64,000 nucleotides of DNA from Siphonodentalium dalli (GCA_032622095.1 CP136069.1:38044194-38108193); one strand, 5' to 3'; shown: positions 32,188-44,920, counted from the stretch's first letter. Made by a program: numbers and translations. Notes: generated from the letters alone by a model not told the origin.

Positions 32188-33256
32188 ACGTTCTGATGTA
32201 ATCCTGACAATTCGAGACGTTTGAATCCATCTTTTAGTTCCATATATACTTGACAATATCTTGTATAATGCATGTACATTTTTATTTTCGAGAAATGAAG
32301 TTTCCCCCATTTTTTGGTTGGCAGATATTTGCCTTCGTTTCGTGCGTTAGGACACCACGACGTTGTCAGCTTTATATATATAAATATATACAGTAAATAT
32401 AACACTTTTATCTGATTTTCTGGTCATAAATTTGATTTTCAGACGAATAGTTTGATTCTACTGATCGATCGATGGTTAGAAATATCTATGAATTTTCTTC
32501 CAGAAAACAAAAACGCGCATACATATATAGCCGAAACTATAATGAGAACGGACCTATATGATCACATTCATTAGAAGTGTTGATAGTCAGATCGAAACGA
32601 ACAGTTTTAAAAATCGTTTGACCTGTTGTCAGGGGATCACATATTTTTGGGATTTTTTTTAACACAGTATTTGAGACAGATTGGATATATATATAAATGT
32701 AGGTGAAATTAATATTTACCGTCGACCAAGCAAATTACATACAAGAAACATAAACTAATTATCACCATTAACATCGGCATATATTGTCATGTATTCGCTC
32801 TATATTATGCGACGGAGTCGGTTAAATACGCCCTGCTTAAAATAGATAATTCCTAAAATATACAAGTGAAACATCTGGTATTAATCACTTAATTTGTAGT
32901 CTTTCAAAAGACCTGCCTTCAATCAGAATGTGTAATGTTATGAAAATAATAGAATTTCTGTCACAGTTCGTGGAAGTGAGAAACTACATGTATTTCTTAT
33001 AATGATATGAAATCAACAAAAAAAAACTCCCTCGCTAAAATATATTTCATTATCATTCAGTTTCGTTTTAATTCTTCTACCGATCAAAGAGTCAACATCG
33101 ACGTAAAACAACCACACGATTGCACAAGTATCAGGTGCGTGCGTCGGAAGAAACCGAGGGCAAGAGAAACATATTCCAGATACGAGCAGAGATAAAGTAT
33201 AAATGCGGAAAAATAATCGAGCCACGTTGTGATAATTTTCCATGAACAAACTGATA
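31921..33256. other. No supported gene; (TA)n microsatellite
   Basis: A TA dinucleotide run lies at 32157-32180. Remaining sequence is AT-rich with short chance frames. Confidence 0.45.
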
Positions 33257-33619
33257 TTAAAGGAGTAATGTACACTCAATCCTGCCGTTTATGGGACCAT
33301 TTCCTTTTATACTCAACAGAATATATGCAACAAATGAATGAATTTGAGCCATGGGCTAGTGCAAAATACACTCATGGTTGCTCTATGAACGATGGAAACA
33401 AAATGGTAATTATAATGAAAATGAGTTTATGACTCGAGTCATAAACTCATTTTCATTATAATTACCATGCTTATTGCGTCGTTCATGGAGCACATGAGTG
33501 TATTTTTTGAACTAATCCAATGCTCAAATTCATTCATTTGTTGCATTACCTATAATCTGTTGAGTATAATAGAAGATGCTCACATAAATGGTAGGCTTTA
33601 GTGTACAGTCCCCCTTTAA
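33257..33619. mobile_element. Near-full-length palindromic TTAA MITE (AGGAGTAATGTACACT ends)
   Basis: TTAA at 33257-33260 and 33616-33619. The two arms of about 175 bp are inverted copies meeting at TATGACTCGAGTCATA near 33434: TGGTAATTATAATGAAAATG pairs with CATTTTCATTATAATTACCA, CATGAGTGTATTTT pairs with AAAATACACTCATG, and so on to GTACACT / AGTGTAC at the ends. The whole element can fold into one hairpin. A single arm also occurs at 6960-7133. Confidence 0.9.
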
Positions 33620-34603
33620 GCGTAAATTGGATTTATTTTTCTGTCAGTACAATATAGCATTTTGATTTTGCTGATATTTGAGGTACTTCTTGTTAATCTA
33701 TGAAGAATTAAAAGGTATATCAAATCAAAAGAACACTACTCTTTTCCGCATTACTCAATCTTTTATAGCTAAAACAGAGCGTTTTGAACAAACCCATGTA
33801 TGGTAAATTTCGCTATTCATCTTTCAACACACTGAGTTCTAGCGTTTTCTTCATAACCGAGATTGGAATACAGATGGAAACCCGACATCCGCAGCACACA
33901 CACTCTGCACTCTTCTTTATAAACAGTTTGCTATATCTGCTATGTATTTTTATGTATGTTCCATGATTGTATTAGGAAAGGGGCAAGTTTGTAAGTTTTG
34001 GAACTTGTGCCCTGATCCCTATGTTTATTTTTTCTAAATACATTAAAATATGTTTAAAGTAAAAAAAAGAATTAAAAGCCACTTCGTGGCTCCCCATGTT
34101 AAGGGCAAGTTGCCGGCAGTCCATACTACTACACATCCCGTGTTTGATCCTTACCATTTATGTGGCACAAGTCTGCCAAAAAAGGGTGGAGTAGCCAAGG
34201 CGAGAAGGACATCATTACCAGATTAAAGTGTCAGTCGCCGAATTGATGATTCTGAAACAAGGCTCGTTTAATGTCACGTGACATATTTTATTGCATGTTG
34301 CTGGCAACAGGTGGTCCTGTCAGCGATACCGGCGACTGTAACGAATCGTCAGCGTGCCATCAGAGATAGCTAGTGAGCGCCAAGCAATTAAATTTTATAG
34401 ATAACTCCATGTAGTTATTGGAGATAATTTGTCAGACATGTCGATTGCAGTGTAGGCATCCACGCGAGTTTGATCTACATGTGTTTGGTTATTCTCTGGA
34501 GGCGTTGTCATTTTAACGAGTGAGAGGCAACGTACATGGTTATAGTTAATTTCACTGCAAACCACCTCATTTTAGGTAGAAACCATGCACCGACCACACT
34601 GAG
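33620..34603. other. No supported gene
   Basis: At 33975-34065 a GGGGCAAGTTTGTAAGTTTT and ATGTTTATTTTTTCTAAATA stretch recalls 62650-62720 in composition and may be a LINE or SINE tail. Nothing firm. Confidence 0.4.
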
Positions 34604-35665
34604 AAAAAATTCAAGTCAATATGACTAACTTAGGGTTAGTCACAAGCATTTTGGAGCAACATTGACTAAACCAGACCTTTCAGCGAGTTACTATGACTAA
34701 CTATGGCATTGGTCACAGTGACTAAGGTATACGAAGAATAACTCTAATTGCAACACTGCCTTAAATGATGCTTATGATTCATTGCTAAATGCTCAATTTC
34801 CATTATATCGCAATTATATTAGATTGAACGAACGTGATGGGGCGATATATAGAGGATCTCACATGAGTTTCCATTTTATACGGAATTTATCAACCGAGTT
34901 CACTAAATTCGATTTGAGCCGAATTTTACCGAGGCTCAAATAGAATTTAGAGGACGAGGTTGATAAATTATTAATAAAATAGGACGAGTGTGAGATACCC
35001 TTTATCACATGATCAAATAAACCCGAAGCAACGCGAAATATTCATCGAAAACAACAATCATAAACTACAGCGATCGCAAGTTATTTGAAGAACGCGTGAC
35101 GTCATCGCACGCGCTGATATTAAACGTGTCTATTACCGATTATTATGAAACTGCTTTTATGGCCAAATTATGTGATAAAATATCATATATCATAAATAAC
35201 TTCACTCCCACACCAAAGGGTATATCAATTGGATAGAAGGTTCCTATCACCACATACCTATCGGAAAAAATGAACTAGTTTCACAGACCTATAATACACA
35301 CCTTTTTATACCCCTCAACATACCAGTATTGGAATCTGTGTTTTAGAGAATTGATTGATAGTTTGCCCTGCATTCTGCAAGGTCCCTGATTCTGTATAAT
35401 ATACCATCTGGTGGAGCACTGGATTTATTTTTACAAAATGTCCACTAAATTACATTTTCGCCTGCCCAGACGTGACTAAGAAAAGATAGGTCATTATGAC
35501 TCAATCCTGGTAATTTTAACAAACACAATTGTAGTCTAATGTCACAATTAGTCATTTTGACTAACCATTTCTCAATCGTATGACTAACATCACCATAGTA
35601 CTTGTGACTAATGTTCTGCCTTAGTCATTTTGACTAAGCTAAGTTAGTCATTTGGCTAAACGTTT
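34604..35665. mobile_element. TGACTAA-rich element with loose inverted ends
   Basis: The left side (34610-34730) and right side (35470-35665) are rich in TGACTAA and TTAGTCA in opposite senses, with TGACTAACTTAG near both outer ends. The hairpin repeat 34845-35178 lies inside. Ends and target duplication are not clear. Confidence 0.45.
34845..35178 (+). repeat. Dispersed 340-bp hairpin repeat, copy 2
   Basis: Nearly identical to 4317-4660, including the foldback part and the GTGACGTCATCGCACGCGC tail. Confidence 0.75.
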
Positions 35666-36857
35666 CGCAACTGACCAACTTTTCCAGATACACGAAACGG
35701 ATTACCCGCCCCTTTGTGGGGATCACGAAACTATGGTTAACAGCTTATCAGCTTTTCATATCGCTGGACGGCTAATGGCGACCTAATGTCCTATGCATCT
35801 TACATACTGAGCCAGTGGGGCCATGCCAGAACAAGCTAGAAACGGGACTGTCCCAATTGGATTAATGACACAACGACCAATGCAATTGGGCGACATACGT
35901 GTAGCCATATTAACATTTTTCATTTTCTAAACAATAGACAAGTATAATATAAGATCCGACAAAATTATGCATGTTGCGAACAATTTCTAAGTCGAATAAT
36001 GCGGTTAACTCCACTCAAAAACGTCGGATGGACCTAATAATCGCAAGTTCATAGGTCCCCATGGCATGGCACCAAATATCTGTTCCATGTTTAAAAAAAA
36101 ACTTGAATGGAAAATGTAGGTATACGAGCTCGGACAAAATAGCTTCCACTGACGGGCGAAAAGCCCCATCAAAATAAACTTGTTCTCCATCATAAAATCG
36201 ACGTGTGTGCAGCCCGTACCGGAGAAGTCATATAAAAAAAAAAATTGAGTTCGGTCACGTTTCACTTGAAAGTAGGCGCTGCACAATTTAGGAAAAAAGT
36301 GTATCGCAAGCAACCAAGAACAATTAAGGGATCATCAAGACTTCACAAAAAGCCATAGTTTTAGTGATGACTATTTATAGAGTATCATCGGTGCCCAAAA
36401 GACTTATTCGTGCATTTCAAGCTTTCAGTCAGCATTGCGAAGCAACCCAAGTGAACAAACTCACATTAAGTTATCACAATGATATATATATTTGTTTTCT
36501 CAGGATATATAATATAACCGTTTTGTTTTGTTAATATCTCAGATCATTGAATGATTACACTTTCTTCCCCTGCCCGCCCAGGCCTGTTGGTGAAGGACAA
36601 GAGACTCTCTTGATGAACGTTGATTGTCACTCACTGTCCTGCCGATGTAAAATCATATAAAGTTATCTGATCTAGACATATGTTCAAGAATATTTCGGCA
36701 GCGAGTCAGTTGTCAGTTTACCCTACGTATGAACACATGAACACATGAACGGTTATCATGCGATGTCTGTGATTTGCTGCAACATTGTAATTAATCTAAC
36801 GCAGTATGAAGATGCCAGTCCGATTTTATACCACAAAGTCACCATATGTACGTGTTC
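35666..36857. other. No supported feature
   Basis: Mixed AT-rich DNA without coding or repeat structure that I could identify. Confidence 0.4.
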
Positions 36858-37035
36858 TACAGTAATGCCCTAAGTAATCGACTCCTTAACCACAGCAGAA
36901 TTATGGGTAACTTTTCAGGATTTTCTCACTGAGAACTTTCCGATGAACGGCAACAAGCCATATTTCCGACTAAATCCTGAAAAGTTACCCATAATTCTGC
37001 TGTGGTTAAGGAGTCGATTAATTAGGGCATTAATG
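36858..37035. mobile_element. TA-flanked palindromic MITE (CAGTAATGCCC ends)
   Basis: TA-CAGTAATGCCCTAAGTAAT at the left; right end ATTAGGGCATTAATG is slightly decayed. Arms pair through AACCACAGCAGAATTATGGG and CCCATAATTCTGCTGTGGTT. TA duplication with CAGT ends fits the Tc1/mariner superfamily. It provides the uninterrupted version of the site split at 3867. Confidence 0.8.
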
Positions 37036-37177
37036 CATACCGTAAAACAATTAGATATAGGACTCATGAGCACATTAGTGAGAGGTTTAGATGCCCATGT
37101 ATCGACCTTCAAATGGCAAGTTTTAAAACTTATAGATGTTGTCAGATGATCCAATTGTCGCCTCTTATATAAAGAGC

Positions 37178-37220
37178 ACCATGCTTCGGTCACCGAAAAG
37201 GTGTAGCATATAAAGAGCGT
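37178..37220 (-). repeat. Two AAAGAGC motifs about 30 bp apart
   Basis: TATAAAGAGCACC at about 37169-37185 and ATATAAAGAGCGTTTTC at about 37208. Confidence 0.5.
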
Positions 37221-38660
37221 TTTCAAATATGAGCTTTTTAAAATTGTTTTGACGTACGTGTATTACATATATGGAACAATGTGTGGATTTTCGCGATGTC
37301 TGTGTGATGCAGATGGTGCACGATTGAAAAACAAAAACTTAGTATGTGTGTATTTGCCATCATGGTTTGCGATCTATTGGCTTGAGGAATTTCTCAATTA
37401 TTTATTGATCGTAAATCTTTACGTACGTCCTTCTAAGTCAGTTTAAAGGCACTTGGTGGTTATTGTCCAAATGATATATGCTCGCGTTTGTTGCATCGTG
37501 GTTCTTGTGATCAAAATAGGTCGATAACTACATGTATGTCAAGTATTCTTATACGGCTTCTATATGCCACACAAAGACTAATTAAAGTGTTATAATTCAG
37601 AAAGTTCGGGTTGGGCATGGAACAATAAAGAGCGTTTCTTGTTATTCTATTCCTGATATGGTATAAATAAAGAGCGTTTCCCCCCACTTTTGTGCGAAAA
37701 TTTAAAAACAGAATGAAAATAGTTGTGATATAATATTGACAAGTATTTTGTTATCAGAACATATGAATCCCCAGTACATCAATATTTTGTGTATTTATCA
37801 ACATCTGTTATACCTTCTGCTGAATGACGTTGACAAAATTTAGAAGTTCGAATGAGCCATTTTCCATTTAAGTGAACAATACTACCCAAATGTTTTGCTA
37901 TCCCCGAATACATAATCAAATTCAATTCCATTTATTTCAATACACATTTGGCAATATTTTCGGCCGATTTATAGTCGCATTTCGCCTACGATATCCCAAA
38001 CTAAGTTGTGAAGTATACGCTCGCCCAATATGTGATACGTTATGGTCGACGATCGCTACCGTTTACAAAAGTAAATATATAAATTGTTGGATCCGTGTAC
38101 AAGAACAACAACTTCTTCTAATAAGATAGGCGAGAGATGTTTAGAATAGACATGTGATATCCTTATCGGATTGTTTCGCCGTGCGCCCAGACATGCGATA
38201 GCAAAATTATTGACGCTAAACGCCATTCGAGACAATCTAGAAAGCAATCGGTGGGCTCGGTGTAAACAATTTCACTTTGGCTGGCGGGGCGAGACCGAGC
38301 TGATAACATACCGGAGAAACTTTGAGGGGCCGGGAAACTGGCAGCGTTATATTGCCTGTGGATCAAATGTGAAAATAGCAGGCAGGTAGCTGGCAGCGAA
38401 CTGAAATCAAACGAAGAAGAATGTCAGATTGTCAGTTTCTGACTGGGTTTTCACAGCTTTGTCTGAATCATTTAGATGTTTTCTCATGAATGTCGATATA
38501 TTTCTACTGCCCTTTGTTCGTGTCAATTTCGGGAGCATTTAAAGCATAGACATCTTTATGAAAAGATCAAGCTGTACTAACGTTTCTTTGAGTCGTGGTG
38601 GCTGTGGTTGTTGACTGAGAGTAAAATGTCTCTGATCACACGTCCACCGAAAAATGTGGG
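37221..38660. other. No gene; AATAAAGAGCGTTT pair
   Basis: AATAAAGAGCGTTTC at about 37624 and 37666, joined by TTCCTGATATGGTATAAATA, the inverse of the linker at 19165. Other sequence unremarkable. Confidence 0.45.
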
Positions 38661-39821
38661 TTATGTGGGGTTTTGCCCGTTCGTGGAAACAAAAGCATCA
38701 CATTCTGGGAAAAAATAATTTGAGTAAAGTTCGTTTCTTATTTTGATTTTGACCTGCATTTTCTCAAAGGTGAACAACACTCCAAATATCATGAACTGCT
38801 TTTTAAGATTACTCATCCGAACGACACGCACATTTTTGAATTCTAAATGAAAAATCTTCATAATTCTTCCAATATTTCGGTGTAGACGTAGTGCGACAAT
38901 TATCGAACTTGGCATGTGACCTCTCCGATGTGAGCAACACATCAAATGCATTGATTCATGAAAGATGGCATTGAAGATGTCAGGATAAACCGAAAACAGA
39001 AAATGGGCATAACTCCATAAAAGAACTGGACTGTGACTGTTATAGAATAGGCTTGTTGTCTCATCCCAATTCAAATGACCCATAATCGTCCATTGGCATT
39101 TTGTTAAAATATTAACTTTTTTTTATTGGCAATAAATATTATTTACAACAAGTACAAACACAAAACCCGACTATCACACACTCATGAGTAATTACCCCAA
39201 CTATATATATAAAATATGTTTTGTTGACCAAATGCAACTTCATCATGTTTTTTTCTCTATCATCTTATTTAAACTCATGAAAACAATCCCGTTATAAATT
39301 AATTTACAATAAGATATGTTTAAAGTAAAAAGCATCTGAGGGGAAGAGGCATTTTTTTAAAGCACATTTCATTAGGAAGGTAAACATAATGTTAAAAGTG
39401 ACAAGACAGAAGAGTTTTTTTTGTAAAACTTTTAGTACTACTAAAACAGAATTCAATATATTTACATGAATAAACTTCATACTAACAATATATTAAATAT
39501 GACCTGTCAAAGTTAACACCTTAAAGATACATAAAACGAATTAACGCTCATAAATTACTATCAAAAAAAATATTTAATTCGAGTCGAGGAACCCACCCTA
39601 AGGCTCAGAGTTATCAGATATAGATGTTTGAAATCTGTTATTTTTCTTCCACCCGGAATATTTGGCGGCCTAGCAAATATTCGATTCTGATAACTAAAGC
39701 CTCTTTTGAAGAAAAGTTGTTGTTGTTGTTGTTGGTTTCTGGTGATACGGGCACCATCGAATCGGAATGTGTACCTTTAAGACCACCATATGTACGTTTT
39801 CTAAGTGAGAAAATAATATTA
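38661..39821. other. No supported gene
   Basis: The 140-codon minus-strand frame at 38661-39083 has a plausible composition but no recognised domain, and both neighbouring segments are AT-rich with T and A runs. Possibly a decayed retroelement; not supported. Confidence 0.3.
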
Positions 39822-40062
39822 GATCGGATCCATCGCATGAGCCCATTAATGGAGGCTTAATTAGATCGGACCCACCGCATGAGCCCATTAATGGAGCTTA
39901 ATTAGATCGGATCCATCGCATGAGCCCATTAATGGAGGCTTAATTAGATCGGACCCATCGCATGAGCCCATTAATGGAGGCTTAATTAGATCGGATCCAT
40001 CGCATGAGCCCATTAATGGAGGCTTAATTAGATCGGACCCATCGCATGAGCCCATTAATGGA
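39822..40062. repeat. 42-bp tandem repeat
   Basis: About 5.5 units of GATCGGAYCCATCGCATGAG followed by CCCATTAATGGAGGCTTAAT and TA. Each unit contains CCATTAATGG, a 10-bp palindrome. GGATCC and GGACCC variants alternate along most of the array, hinting at an 84-bp double unit. Confidence 0.95.
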
Positions 40063-41099
40063 GGATATGATTGCCAGACATCGAATTTCAATAGAGGAAG
40101 TTTTAGCATTTATTTTAATTTTTGTCAGCCCAGCAAACAATGCCACGACGTCTCTGACAAAGTGAGACTAAATCCAAAAGCGGGATATAATAAAGAGCGT
40201 TCTCGATGATAGTTGAGATAGTTTTACTCGTTTTCATTGTAAAACTGATAGATGTATTTTTGGGGATTTCGCGATGCCTGTGCCATACACATGCTGGTGA
40301 TTGCAAGTATTTTCCCATTCTTATTAGCCTGCATGGTATAAGACTATAAGTTGAACATTAACGTATAGGTAATATTGACCAATTCGGACATAATTTATCT
40401 ATTAATTGTTTTTAAACAACTTAAACGTTCCCTTTATCCTCACAATTCGAATTGTTACGCCACCATGTGGTGTTTCTAGTGTGGCTGTTTTTCATATTCA
40501 GTGGTAGTCTCCAATTCTGTGGTCGAGTGGGCGAAGGTTTTTTCTTGTACCTTACTCAAATCGTACCGATAGAATCACATAGATGCTGAAATTGTAAAGT
40601 TAACGCCACCGGTGTATAATATGTTTTTGAAAATATGACTCAATCGTATCGATAGTCAGGACAGGCTGAAATTGTAATCTTAAAGTCACCGGTGTAATAA
40701 TATGTTGTTGAAAATATAAATAATCTGATAGCCTGAAAATAATATATAACCCACTGGGAGCCCCCTGGTATAGTGAGGTGAATTATGGGTAAGCCCCCTG
40801 GTGTAGTGAGGTGAATTATGGGTAATATTATGCCTGTTCTATTGTGATAACCGCCATCTTTTATCTTCTGGAATTATCGGCGTGTTTTATGAAAATGTCA
40901 CCAAGATTTATCCACTCGATTCTTTTAAAATGCACCCTAATCGGTCAAATTCTTTTGATAATTCTATCTAAATACATCTTAGCTACTATTCGGATCTGCT
41001 TTCCCGGTCGAAAAAGGTTTAGTTTGACCAAAACGGCTATTGACAAAAGTTTGTTTATAAAATAGCGTACTCGATAAACCCGTAGTACGGCCGTACATG
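40063..41099. other. No gene; small direct duplication
   Basis: AGCCCCCTGGTATAGTGAGG and AGCCCCCTGGTGTAGTGAGG, each followed by TGAATTATGGGTAA, form a 37-38 bp direct duplication at 40757-40830. An AATAAAGAGCGTTCTC motif is at about 40188. A loosely repeated CACCGGTGTATAATATG lies at about 40608 and 40689. Confidence 0.5.
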
Positions 41100-41640
41100 C
41101 TGTAAATTTGTTATCGAAAACAAATTCAATTTCTTCCATCTAAAACATAATTACGCGCTGGACTCTGTCATTTTAAGAATATATAAGTATTACACACAGA
41201 CACACGAATTCTCAACTCAAAATTTTGAAAAATGACAGTTTTATCGACATAAATCGATTTTAATTGAAAATCCCATGTAAAATTTTATTATCGAAAAAAA
41301 TTCATTTCTTCCACCTAAAACATTATTATGTGCTGTATCCTATCATTTTAGAAATATATACGTATCCCACTCAGACACACCAAGTCTCAGCTTAAAATTT
41401 TGAAAAATAAGAGATTTATCAACATAAATCGATTTGTATGGCAGATCCCATGTTAAATTTTATCATCGAAAAAAATTCATTTCTTCCACCTAAATCATAA
41501 TTATGTGCTGTATCCTATCATTTTAGGAATATATACGTATCCCACTCAGACACACCAAGTCTCAGCTTAAAATTTTGAAAAATAAGAGATTTATCAACAT
41601 AAATCGATTTGTATGGCAGATCCCATGTTAAATAAATTTT
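41100..41640. repeat. 178-bp tandem repeat, three units
   Basis: ATTTCTTCCACCTAA (or CATCTAA) occurs at about 41128, 41305 and 41482; each unit also has CCTATCATTTTA, ATATATACGTATCCCACTCA and GATTTATCAACATAAATCGA. The last two units are much more alike than the first. Confidence 0.85.
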
Positions 41641-41699
41641 AGGGCCCTTCAAATGTTTTCTGAGCTGTTCCATATTGGGCACCAGAGTCCATATTTGAC

Positions 41700-42600
41700 T
41701 GGTTCTACATGATAATTGTGCAACAGTACAGTCGCGTTACTTTATACGTCAACATTGGTCATTATCACTCGACAAATTTATTTCGGTCTATCGTATCAAC
41801 CCCTATTTCCCCCGCGTAGCCTGACTAAGTGTCAACATTGGTCTTTATCGCTCCACTAATTTGTATCATTTCATCGGTATGAATTCCATATCCAATTATC
41901 CACATATAACCAACCCAATCTCTAATCCCAGTCCAATTTTTTTTTTTTTCATCGCTATAGTCACGTTACGAAATATTTTATTGCGTGATACTTGTACTTA
42001 TATGTCTATGGTATTACTATAGTATACCGTATACGTATATCAATTGCTATTCCTTTCTATATAATTCTGGTGCCATCTATAGAGATAGAGATAATTTCCG
42101 ACCCCCCCCCCCCCAATTTTATATCATTGCTGGTTTAGTACAGTCGCGATGCATTACATGGCAACATCGCTCCACTAATTTATGTCAGTTCATCGGTACG
42201 AACCCCTTTTTCTCCGAGTCCATATAACCAACCCAACATCTTATCCCGGCCTAAATTATTATTTTTATTTTCATCGGTATAGTTGTGTTACATACATATT
42301 TTTATCATTTGATTCTAATTTGTATTGTACCACTATAGAAGTCCATAAATGACTATTCTGGCACTATATAGAGATGACTAAGATTCTGACACCCCCCCCC
42401 CCCTATTTTATAACCTTGTTGCAACAGTAGAGTTGAGATGCATAATATGTCAACATTGGTCATTATCGCTCTACAAATTTATATCGGTTCAACCCTTAGT
42501 TCCCTGTAATGCCCACCCCTCCCTCAATTTATTTTTTCATTTGTATTATAGTCTCGTTACGTACACATTTTATCTCTTATAACTTTTGCTTCAACGCGCC
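41700..42600. repeat. Degenerate tandem repeat of about 290 bp with poly-C tracts
   Basis: Recurring blocks CAACAGTACAGTCGCGTTAC, CAACATTGGTCATTATCGCT and a CAAATTTATATCGGTTC-type block at about 41711, 41830, 42130 and 42420, with C10-C12 runs at 42102 and 42391. The units are unequal in length. Confidence 0.65.
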
Positions 42601-42770
42601 GAGTTCTGCTGCAGACAATACAAAACTGACAACATATTGAAATGTAAGCAGGCTTCAAACTCATATTATCCAAGAAAAACTCTGGCTACATCAGAAATTT
42701 GTGTATAAGGTGTACTCGCATTTGTTAAAAACCAAAGGTCCCAAGTCAAGGTCCAAATCCCCAACAAACT

Positions 42771-43195
42771 GATGTGAGGTTTAACTCCATCTACATACAG
42801 TAATGTCCAAAGTAATTGATCACTTAACCACAGCAGAATTATGGGTAATTTTTCAAGATTTTAAATCCTGAAAAATTACCCATAATTCTGCTGTGGTTAA
42901 CTGGTCAATTACTTTAGGCATTACTGTAGCCCATATAAGGATGTGAGGTCTAATGATAACTCCATCCACATACAGTAATGTCCAAAGTAATTGACCACTT
43001 AACCACAGCAGAATTGTGGGTAATTTTTCCGGATTTTAAATCCTGAAAAATTACCCATAATTCTGCTGTGGTTAAGTGGTCAATTACTTTGGGCATTACT
43101 GTATCCCATATAAGGATGTGAGGTCTAATGATAACTCCATCTACATACAGTAATGTCCAAAGTAATTGACCACTTAACCACAGCAGAATTATGGC
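42771..43195. repeat. 175-bp tandem repeat, each unit a palindromic TA MITE
   Basis: TA-CAGTAATGTCCAAAGTAAT begins at 42796, 42971 and 43146. The first two units each contain a complete 133-bp palindromic MITE (to 42928 and 43103) with arms joined at GATTTTAAATC. The third is cut at about 43194. The flank GATGTGAGGTYTAA..ACTCCATC is duplicated with it, so the array arose by tandem duplication after insertion. Confidence 0.88.
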
Positions 43196-43549
43196 GTTCA
43201 ATATGGTCTACCTAATTCTGCTCCAAAAACATGAATATTGAATATATGGATGTTTATTGGGGGGAAACCGATTATTTCAATGATATTTTCATTAACTGGG
43301 ATCCAAAAACCGACCTACGGGAGCGCGCTTCGCGCGCGACTGTTTCTTAAATATATGTGCATATTTAATAAGTCAACAATTGGAATCACAACAGATAAGA
43401 TTGGCGGGGGTCCCTTGCGCTTGCGCGATCTGTCCATCAAAACATATTTAGACATCTCAAGACACGTAAGACCCAATAACTTAATATACAGAATAGATAC
43501 ATCTATTGCCTGAGTGACTAATATTTATATTTGTTACAATGGGGTCAAA
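43196..43549. other. Local GC palindromes, no supported gene
   Basis: GAGCGCGCTTCGCGCGCGAC at about 43321 is a short strong hairpin. Nothing else is supported. Confidence 0.4.
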
Positions 43550-43830
43550 TAGTTGCGAAGCCAGCACCACAATTATTTCCCTCCATAGTAAATATTAAAA
43601 CAACTTCTAAAGAATTATTTATTTACCTTATACTTGGTATGGAGCGTCCTTGGTTTACTGGAGTTCAGATTTGTTAACATCACGTCACCAAGTCAATTAC
43701 TTGCGAAGCCACAGCCATAACTATTACCCTCCATAGTAATTCTCAAAACAACTTCTTAAGAACAATTGACCAGGTCAGTCGCGCAATTATTGGAAGAGCC
43801 ACGGTCAATCATTTTTTTTAAACCAAATTT
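43550..43830. repeat. Degenerate tandem repeat of about 130 bp
   Basis: TTGCGAAGCCASMRCCAYAA, ATTTCCCTCCATAGTAA-like and AAAACAACTTCTWAAGAA blocks occur at about 43554 and 43703, and a third weaker one at 43785. Confidence 0.65.
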
Positions 43831-44221
43831 TACATTTAAATTATTCCTTTATTTAACCAAAAAAAATAATTAAATGAGAAAATTAACTTTTACTACTTGC
43901 TAAATTTTATCTTTTAATTATTTCATTTAAATTTTAGACTAAAATTTAAAAATATACAGTCTCAGTATTTACAGTATACTAAGTCCAAGTCTTTATAATC
44001 TGTTGAGTAACACCACAGTCATTTACTTGCTTTGTTAGTATTAATTTGAAGGATTACTTGTTTAAACGCAATTGTTATCAAAATATGTTATGTATTTTTT
44101 ATAATTTCTATCTATATGTAATACTATAATCTTGGTGGCGTTACCATTTCTGACTATGGTTTTCTTGTTTATGCTGTTCTGGTGATACTGGAAGGGAATA
44201 GTGGCTATTATGACTATTAAC

Positions 44222-44424
44222 TACACGCCACCTACTTGCTGGAGGAGATGAGGGGTTCTGTTGTTATATACGGTTATTCTGGCACTCCTGCATGTTTGGC
44301 AGCATTTATCGCCGAGTTCATGTGCCCCCCTCCTCCAACAAAACTCTGCGATGTCACATGTCTTCGGGCAATCATTTAAGAAATCCAAGAAGAACTGGCC
44401 ACACTTAAAATCAAAAGAACGGAT
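44222..44424 (-). CDS. Possible cysteine-rich (PLAC-like) exon
   Basis: The minus-strand frame after an acceptor-like TCTTTTGATTTTAAG reads CGQFFLDFLNDCPKTC, then DIAEFCWRRGAHELGDKCC and QTCRSA, then an unconserved tail to TAG at 44222-44224. Seven cysteines in 38 residues, ending CC-x2-C, with spacing C-x10-C-x9-C-x11-CC-x2-C (plus one extra Cys), resemble the PLAC domain of secreted papilin and ADAMTS-like matrix proteins. No neighbouring exons were found, so it may be a lone terminal exon or a chance frame. ShKT is an alternative assignment. Confidence 0.35.
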
Positions 44425-44727
44425 CGCGTTTCGGTTATTGTCTTTTCGGGCGATCATTACCTAGTTACCATTAAAGGTCGCGCGTTTATTTACTTGCGGC
44501 CACATCACAAGCAGTTTACATTAGAGAAACTTTTGGATGTTTATGCCCATATCAATTTCACATTAGGATATTAATTCGATCCTGGCAGAGGTGGCGTGAC
44601 CTCACTTTGAGCTTAAGGACATCATGCTGAGCCAATTTGTTTCGAAAATATTCTAGAAAACTTTGAATATTTGTTCATCAAGGCTGTATAGCTAAGAGCA
44701 GTGAGATATAAATTCGAAACCGGACAC

Positions 44728-44920
44728 AGGATATATACGTCGACCATTTTTGAATTGAATCGTATATATGTGGACCTTTTTTGAATTGAATCGTATATAC
44801 GTGGACCTTTTTTTAATAGAATCGTATATATGTGGACCTTTTTTGAATTGAATCGTATATACGTGGACCTTTTTTTAATGGAATCGTATATATGTGGACC
44901 TTTTTTGAATTGAGTCGTTT
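44728..44920. repeat. 31-bp minisatellite
   Basis: Six units of AATCGTATATATGTGGACCT plus TTTTTTGAATTG-like tail. ATATATG and ATATACG variants alternate, giving a 62-bp double period. Confidence 0.9.

Noticed and set aside
38661-39083. 140-codon minus-strand frame
   Set aside because: No recognisable domain, no convincing splice sites or initiation context; could be a decayed repeat, but I cannot support a gene.
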